Assembly (NCBI GenBank): GCA_008477525.1
Contig: SPDT01000004.1
Coordinates: 2,170,001-2,234,000, forward strand
Origin: Hypomyces perniciosus
Taxonomy: Eukaryota; Ascomycota; Sordariomycetes; Hypocreales; Hypocreaceae
Length of the DNA stretch: 64,000 nt
Direction of reading: 5' to 3'
The notes under the pieces: generated by a model
Told to the model about the DNA's origin: nothing
Databases searched by the model: none
The model's input: the letters and a program-made list of their open reading frames with translations, nothing else
Made by a program: the position numbers and the translations under genes
Shown: in pieces, positions 58,201 through 64,000 of the stretch
Position numbering within the stretch: the stretch's first letter is position 1
Layout: each line of letters opens with the position of its first letter

Positions 58201-61200
58201 TCAAAGCCGGAGTTCCCTGAGGATCTGCTCCGCCATGTTCTTGTACTGCCATGTATTTCCTGTCATCCGCTTAAACTGAATGCCGTGTAGTGAGAGGAGA
58301 GGAACCTTGACAATGAAGATCTCAAACTCCATTACCATGCTGCCCCCAAGATCGCTCTGCACCTGTGTGGTTGTCTCCCCCGGCACCCGTCTTGAGCCAC
58401 CGCCATTTCTCCGAGGGATACTATCCACTGAAGTCTCCGAGTTGGAATAACTATGGTCGCGATCCCGATGTCGATCAGATCGACCGGGTGTCCGCGGCGT
58501 CACTGGGGGCCGGTCCAGATCACGGATCTCGTCACGGTCATCCCCGCGCATTAGTCCACCGAAACTGAAGCGTCGGCGGTGTCCCGGAGTCTGTGCCGCA
58601 GGGCTGTTGGGCGGATCATGAATCTTATTCAGATCAATGCTCGGCGTGTACTTGCAGCTGAATCCACCCCTGATCTCAGTGTATTCGACGTTCAGTTGTC
58701 GAAGTACACGTCGGATATCGGCTCGGATTGCTGGCACCGACTTGCCGGACGTCGTTGACACGCTAAAGAGGCCTTTGAGGTACACTGGCTTTGCCAGCTC
58801 GGCGCTGTCTAACCGATCTGTAGAGACACCACTTTGCTCCTGCTCCAGATCAGTCTCCTCAGGAACATTGGCTTCCTGAGCAGCCTCTCTGCGAAGTCGA
58901 CGCTGCTGAACACTCTCGCGGCGAGCATGTCCCAGGGACTTTGCTCTTGTTGATACCACTGACCCTGAATGGTTATGTCCCCTCCGGATTGTCCCAGCCT
59001 GCTCATTCATGACGGATTGATCCGAACCACTTGTCAATGGCGGTTCTCGAGGCGACCTGCCAGTATCACGTCGACGGAGGTCGGCAGAATTGACGCTTGT
59101 TGATCGCCCGAGGCCAGATTTGCGTGAATCCTTAACCGCACCAGCAGACATGGGGGGGCTAAGAAGCTCACTGTGCTGAGGCTGGCTGCCACTAGATGGC
59201 AGTGCGATGCGAGGATGGTCGTCTCGGTCGCGCCGTCCACGTCGGATACTGAAGCTTTTCCTTGGTGCGGTGGGCGTTTCGGTCGGTGAATGAACTTGTA
59301 CTACGGGGGGATACGAACGATCCTTGTCCTTCTCCGATCGTTCGGCGTCTCTGCGCTTGCGAGTGCTAAACCGTCGAAGCAAGCCAGCGGCGGTGCCCTC
59401 TTTCTTTTGCAATTGTTCGACTTTTGTTTCTGGTGACGACACGGGGGTTGGCTGCTTGACTATATCTGGAGCGTCGTCTTCACCGTGTGTACGAGCCCTA
59501 GGCCTAGTTCGTCCCCCTGTTGGCCTTTCACCGGGCATCTCGTAACTCGCTGGGTTGGTATGAGCCGCTTGAGGAGGTGCCAGTTCAGGCACTGCCTCCG
59601 GCAGCCTCTCGCGTTCTCGTTCGCGCTCTTTCTCTTTTTCTTTCTCCCTCTCCTTTTCTCGCTCTCGCTCCTTTTCGCACGATGTACTGGTTGGCGGAGC
59701 ACTCGCCTCTCCTTGTTCACGATCATGCTTTTCTTTAACCAGATAGTAAATGGAGGTGAGAGGACTAAAGGCGTTGAGGGGATCGACGCCAATTTGCAAA
59801 CCCTCGGAGCTGGGACCAGTCAAAGTGTCCCGACTGGTACCAGAATTCCTCCGCTTGTAAAAGTCGAAGCCGAACCCCCGTTTCTTCTCGCTGTCCTTGT
59901 TTGGCTGGGGCAGATCCTTCTCACGCTGGTACGCCTTGACAGCCTGTTGGTATTCTTCTGACTCAATGGTTTTTTGTAGCTGGGTTCTGATAGTTTCGGG
60001 GGAACCGAAATTGAACCCTTGCATTGCTGCAATGACCTCTGGCTCTAGATGTGTGTTGAGTGGCTCCCTCACGGGGAGATAGTTGTCGGGAGGGCCATTG
60101 AAGCCCTTGACCATCCATGGGTGGCTCATGACCTCCTGCATGGTAGCACGTTGCTTGGGATCGGTGACTAGCATCCGAGACATTAAATGTCGGCATTCTG
60201 GTGCATGTTAGCGTCGAGTGTCGTTTTTCACACGCCAAGTTTACTTACCGCTAGATAGCCAGCTAGGGTAGTCGACGAGTCCCTTCTTGATTTTTGCGTG
60301 CAGGGCTGGCATGCTCTGGTCGTCGAAAGGCACCTTACCGCAGACGAGAACATACAGAACAATGCCGAAACTCCATACATCAACCTCAGGCCCTGTGTAA
60401 GCCCGGGCCTGCAAGAGCTCGGGGGCAGCAAAATACAGACTACCACAGAAGGTTTTAAGGTGTCCGCGAGGGGAAAATAGGTTGCTGAGACCGAAATCGA
60501 TGATCTTTATATCACCGGTCTTGCTAATCAGAATGTTCTCGATCTTAAGATCACGGTGGACAATACTGTTTCGGTGGCAGTAGTCCAGGGCGCTGGCAAT
60601 CTGACGACTAAACTTGCGGGCTTGCTTCTCTTTCAGCTTCCCGTGAGAGATGATGTAGTCGAGCATCTGTCCACCGTTGACATACTCAAAGAGCATGTAC
60701 CAATGATAGTTGGTACGGACGACATCACGCAAACCGCAGATATGTGGATGGTGGAGGAGGGTAACAATGGCGGCTTCGCGGGCGGTTCGAATCTCCTTGG
60801 ACTGGTCGGCACGCTCTTTCTCTGCTCGGGTCTGGTGGCCGTCATCGGTAGGGCCACGGGGGATGATCTTGCACGCGACCTGGGGAGCGATGGAAGTTAG
60901 GAACTCGATGTTAGATGGATAGACTCGGGAGGGAAGATGCCAACCTGTTCACTTCCATCTTCCTTGCGAGCCAGCTTCACTTTGCCCATGCTACCGGCGC
61001 CGATGGTCTTTCCCAGGATCCACTTGCCAGACTGGGTAGGGATGGTTGTCCGTGATCTCGTCTGCTTGGAGCTGGACGAGGCATGAGGCGCGTCGGGCGT
61101 GGCGTGGGAGGCGCTGTGTGACGCGGCGGCAGTGCTGCCATTGTTGGCGACAGCAGAGGGAGCCATTTCTGAATGACCTTGGCGATGATGGTTGGAACGT

Positions 61201-61604
61201 ATGCTGTTGCTCCGTCGATGAGGCCGGGACGAGTCGGTGGCTCTGTTGGTGGAGGAGAGCGGTGGGCGATCTCGGCTGGAGCTGCGCTTGGGATAGGCTG
61301 CTGCTAGGTGAGAGGTTTCGTAGTCATTTTGGGGGAGACTGTCTTGACCGGGGCGTGATGAGGACGAGCTGCGGCGATGATGGCGAGCTTGCTGGTGGTG
61401 TTGCTGAGTTTGTTGGTGTTGATGATGATTGAGTGCGTGGGAGTTGGAGTTGGAGGTGGAAGAGGATGGATAATGGCCAGCTGCGCCGCCAGCGGATGGC
61501 ACAGGAGGGCGGGAGGTGCGTGTGGAATAGGCCCGGGATGGGGGTGCTCGCGAGGGGGAGGCGTGCGAGAAAGCCGAGCCTTGCGACGCTGCGGCGGTTG
61601 TCAT
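58201..61604 (-). CDS. kin1: Kin1/Kin2-type (MARK/PAR-1 family) Ser/Thr protein kinase, 1095 aa
   Basis: Exons 61604-60945, 60879-60249 and 60197-58201. A 190-residue Ser/His-rich N-terminus leads to the kinase domain from about residue 195. The Gly loop is [12 protein letters not shown] and the ATP-binding Lys is in VACKII (residue 224). The catalytic loop HRDLKIEN has Asp 330; DFG is at 348-350, the T-loop Thr in LKTFCGS is near 363 and AAPE ends at 374. The long middle region is Ser/Arg-rich with a run of alternating Arg-Glu/Lys-Glu residues. A KA1 domain closes the protein ([20 protein letters not shown]). In yeasts these kinases act at the cortex in polarity, secretion and ER stress signalling. 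Intron 1 has a weak donor (GTTGGC) but a good branch (CTAAC) and is required to join EQ/VACK. Confidence 0.95.
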
Positions 61605-62956
61605 GGCGAGCGAGCTCACTCTCAGCGAACGGACGAACGCGGTCAACTGCTGTAGGGTAGCGCAGCCAGTACTCGCCGGTTCTGGCTCTGGAACTGCAAA
61701 CGCGCGAAAAAAGCAAAAAGAATGGGCTCAATTACATACAGACAAACGCTGGGCGAGGCGAGATTGGAGCAAAGCCCGTGAGTGCGTCGCGGCAGCACCA
61801 GGTCTCGTTGTGTAAAAAAGGAGAAGATCCATGCGTGACCAGCAGACGGGCGGGTGAAATTGATGGGTGAGGGTGCCGCTGCGGTCCTTGGAGTGCCACT
61901 GACCACTGATCAGTCCTGGCTGGCATTATTCTTTTTAGCGGACTGCCAGGCCCTCACTCGATGCACTCGGCGGCCTGCTCTAGCGCCTTGGGCTTGTGCA
62001 GCGCAGCCCTTGGTTGGCCGCTATGCAACATGTCCAGCTCATCCAAGGCATTCCCCCTCAGGCGTCATTGCAGCTGGGTTCCACTGCATCCATCCATTGT
62101 TTGCTGCAGGCCCAACAATCAGCCTGTTTGGGCACCACCAGGCCAGCCACATAGCCAACCAACGTCCAGGACATGCAACCATCTTTTTTGAAACGTCGAG
62201 AGAGAGAGGCAATTTAGCCTGTGCAGCATCCAGCGTATTTTGTACATGCTGATAAGAAAAATGTACCGGTGTCGGTCGGTGTTTGAAGCTGCATGGTCTG
62301 TTGAAGGATGATCAGTCTGGTATTACCTGTTTGTCATATCACCGTGTACCTGTATCAAGACGGGGCTCCCCTCATCAATAGCTTCGGCTAGTGAGAGGCT
62401 ACTCCAATTAAAAAAGCTCCCGATTTGGATACTATCGCTTTATGCTTTTTTTATGTATGTACTTCGTACGGAGTACTCCGTAGCACGAGTACTACTACCT
62501 GAGATTATTATAAAGTACGAAGTAGTGTACCGTTCTACTACTATTGCTACTCCTTGTACTGTTCGTAGATCTCGGCACTTCGTCATAGTTCTGGCGGTAT
62601 CTGCAGCACAGTTGTTCCCCTCGACTTATCAAAGAATACGAGAAGAATGACGCCGGAAGCGGTGATGGTTCCTGGCTGCGCGACGTTGGGTTGGCTAACA
62701 GCTAGGCCATTCATTGGTCGGCCTCCCGGTACCAGTGCTTTGTACTTCGTAGACACTAGTATTGACTTATTATAGTTTAGCTTCCGTCTTATCGATAAAA
62801 TATCAATCACGTAGCCTCATTCTTCAATGAATAAGACACAGGCGCCGATGGACATCTACCAATTGGAAGCTTGTAACGAGATCAAGCAAGCACAATAATC
62901 CGAGCCCTCCATGATACGGCAGGACCCTCTCACCCGTCGCCTGACCACGGAAACCC
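61605..62956. other. Divergent promoter region of kin1 and the G-patch gene
   Basis: It contains the 16-bp palindrome at 62467-62482 immediately after a TACTTCGTA (62460), plus TACGAAGTA at 62516 and TACTTCGTA at 62743. No gene seen. Confidence 0.55.
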
Positions 62957-64000
62957 ATGTCCTACAAACGATCTCGGTCGACATTCGAGGCTGACCTCCA
63001 TGCGCCATTCGCAATCTTCGGTACTCCTCTGCCGGAAGATGGTGAACGCGACGATGGCTCATATCTTCCGCTTTGGAAACAAGAGGTGAGGGATGAGAGG
63101 GGCAGGAGACGACTACATGGAGCCTTCACTGGCGGCTGGAGCGCAGGGTAAGTTGCGGGTCAGGTGTTGAGGCTGGGATGGAACCGTGTTTTCTAACAAT
63201 CAATGCAGTTACTTCAATACCGTCGGGTCCAAGGAAGGATGGACACCGTCCACCTTTGTATCGAGCCGGACGAACCGCCGGAAAGATGAAACGAGTTACG
63301 CGCAGCAACGCGCAGAGGACTACATGGACGAGGAGGATCTCGCGGACGCTGCCGAGGCACAGACTCTCAAGACTTCGCAAGCATTTGCAGGGCTAGGCTC
63401 GTCCACCCAGGAAGAGCTCCATGGAGGCGGCTTGGTAGGGCTGTTCAGAGCCGAGGGAGATACCATGGGCTTGAAGCTCTTGCGCAAGATGGGCTGGAAG
63501 GACGGTCAAGGCATTGGTCCGAAAGTGCGCCGAACAGCGCGACTAGATGTTGGCACAGGGTTGGTTGCCCCGGGAGGAGAAACGTATCTCTTTGCACCTG
63601 ATAATGCAGAAATGATACAATTCATCCGCAAAACTGATCGCAAGGGCCTTGGGCACCGTGGGGAGGCCAAACTTTCTACACTACGTCGCGATAATGAAAT
63701 CGAGGATGAGGAAGGAGATGAGCCACAACTCGGGCGAGTGGACGGTATATCTCTATTCTCCAAGGGGCGAAACAAGACAAAAACTGAAAGAGGAGGTATT
63801 GGCGTGGGAATTCTCAATGACACAGGGTCTGATGAAGAAGATCCTTATGAAATCGGGCCCAAGATTAGGTATAATCGTGTCATAGGGGGCGACAAGAAGA
63901 AGAAGAGCAAGAAGGCTTCAGCAGCTCCAGCGAACCCATCTTTGAAAAGCGCTCCAGTATTTATGCTGAAGACTGCCAGGGTTGGGAACAGCTTGCGGCG
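62957..64000 (+). CDS. GPATCH1-like G-patch protein, N-terminal part (runs off window)
   Basis: Exons 62957-63147 and 63209 to the window end. The start [20 protein letters not shown], the block [20 protein letters not shown] and [20 protein letters not shown] match the DUF1604 N-terminal region of GPATCH1 proteins. The G-patch follows: [19 protein letters not shown]. Next come acidic and basic low-complexity pieces, with [20 protein letters not shown] typical of the family. Animal GPATCH1 and plant TOUGH associate with the spliceosome, probably stimulating a DEAH helicase; the same is likely here. At least 326 residues are seen; the C-terminus lies beyond 64000. Confidence 0.88.

Overview
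The window is nuclear DNA from a filamentous ascomycete (Pezizomycotina). Short GT-AG introns with CTAAC-type branch sites, a cross-pathway-control bZIP gene with a uORF-laden leader, a Ure2-type GST, an intron-bearing tRNA-Ala and a degraded dispersed 5S rRNA copy all fit a member of the Eurotiomycetes, probably close to Aspergillus or Penicillium. That placement is inference from gene content. I find 19 protein genes with confidence, about 23 kb of exons (roughly 36% of the window), plus one tRNA. Exon joins were worked out by eye from splice consensus and reading frame.

Layout. 0-4.4 kb: trm7 (tRNA 2'-O-methyltransferase), a GNAT acetyltransferase on the other strand, and a small GPI-anchored cell-surface protein. 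4.4-9.1 kb: a gene-free, partly AT-rich stretch with a probable decayed terminal-inverted-repeat element. 9.1-17 kb: an OPT oligopeptide transporter, then on the minus strand cpcA (GCN4/CPC1 homologue) and a CCDC174-like nuclear protein. 17.4-23 kb: tRNA-Ala(UGC) with intron, homoserine dehydrogenase, a 100-aa membrane protein, a 5S rRNA relic and trm8. 23.4-38 kb is gene-dense: a Mdm1-type sorting nexin, an SR-type splicing factor with a 6-nt microexon, pex11 and fbp1 sharing a promoter, a CIA30-domain protein and a bZIP factor. 38.2-52.3 kb: a 14-kb stretch with no recognisable gene. 52-64 kb: a Ure2-like GST, caf40/rcd1 of CCR4-NOT, a Kin1-type kinase, and a GPATCH1-like G-patch gene cut by the window end.

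How the genes relate. Most are housekeeping genes with no operon-like logic. Three threads stand out: amino-acid supply (OPT transporter, CpcA, homoserine dehydrogenase), RNA metabolism (Trm7, Trm8, the SR protein, CAF40, the G-patch protein), and growth on fatty acids or other gluconeogenic carbon (pex11 and fbp1, divergent from one 1.4-kb promoter).

The most unusual signals are these. (1) A dispersed short palindromic motif family, TACGGAGTA and TACGAAGTA, occurs about 65 times; chance expects about one, and no copy lies in an exon. (2) The 14-kb gene desert is packed with that motif. (3) The cpcA leader holds five short uORFs plus a 199-codon AUG-less frame continuous with CpcA. (4) The SR-protein gene carries a 6-nt microexon. 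The motif and the desert are the best candidates for something undescribed.
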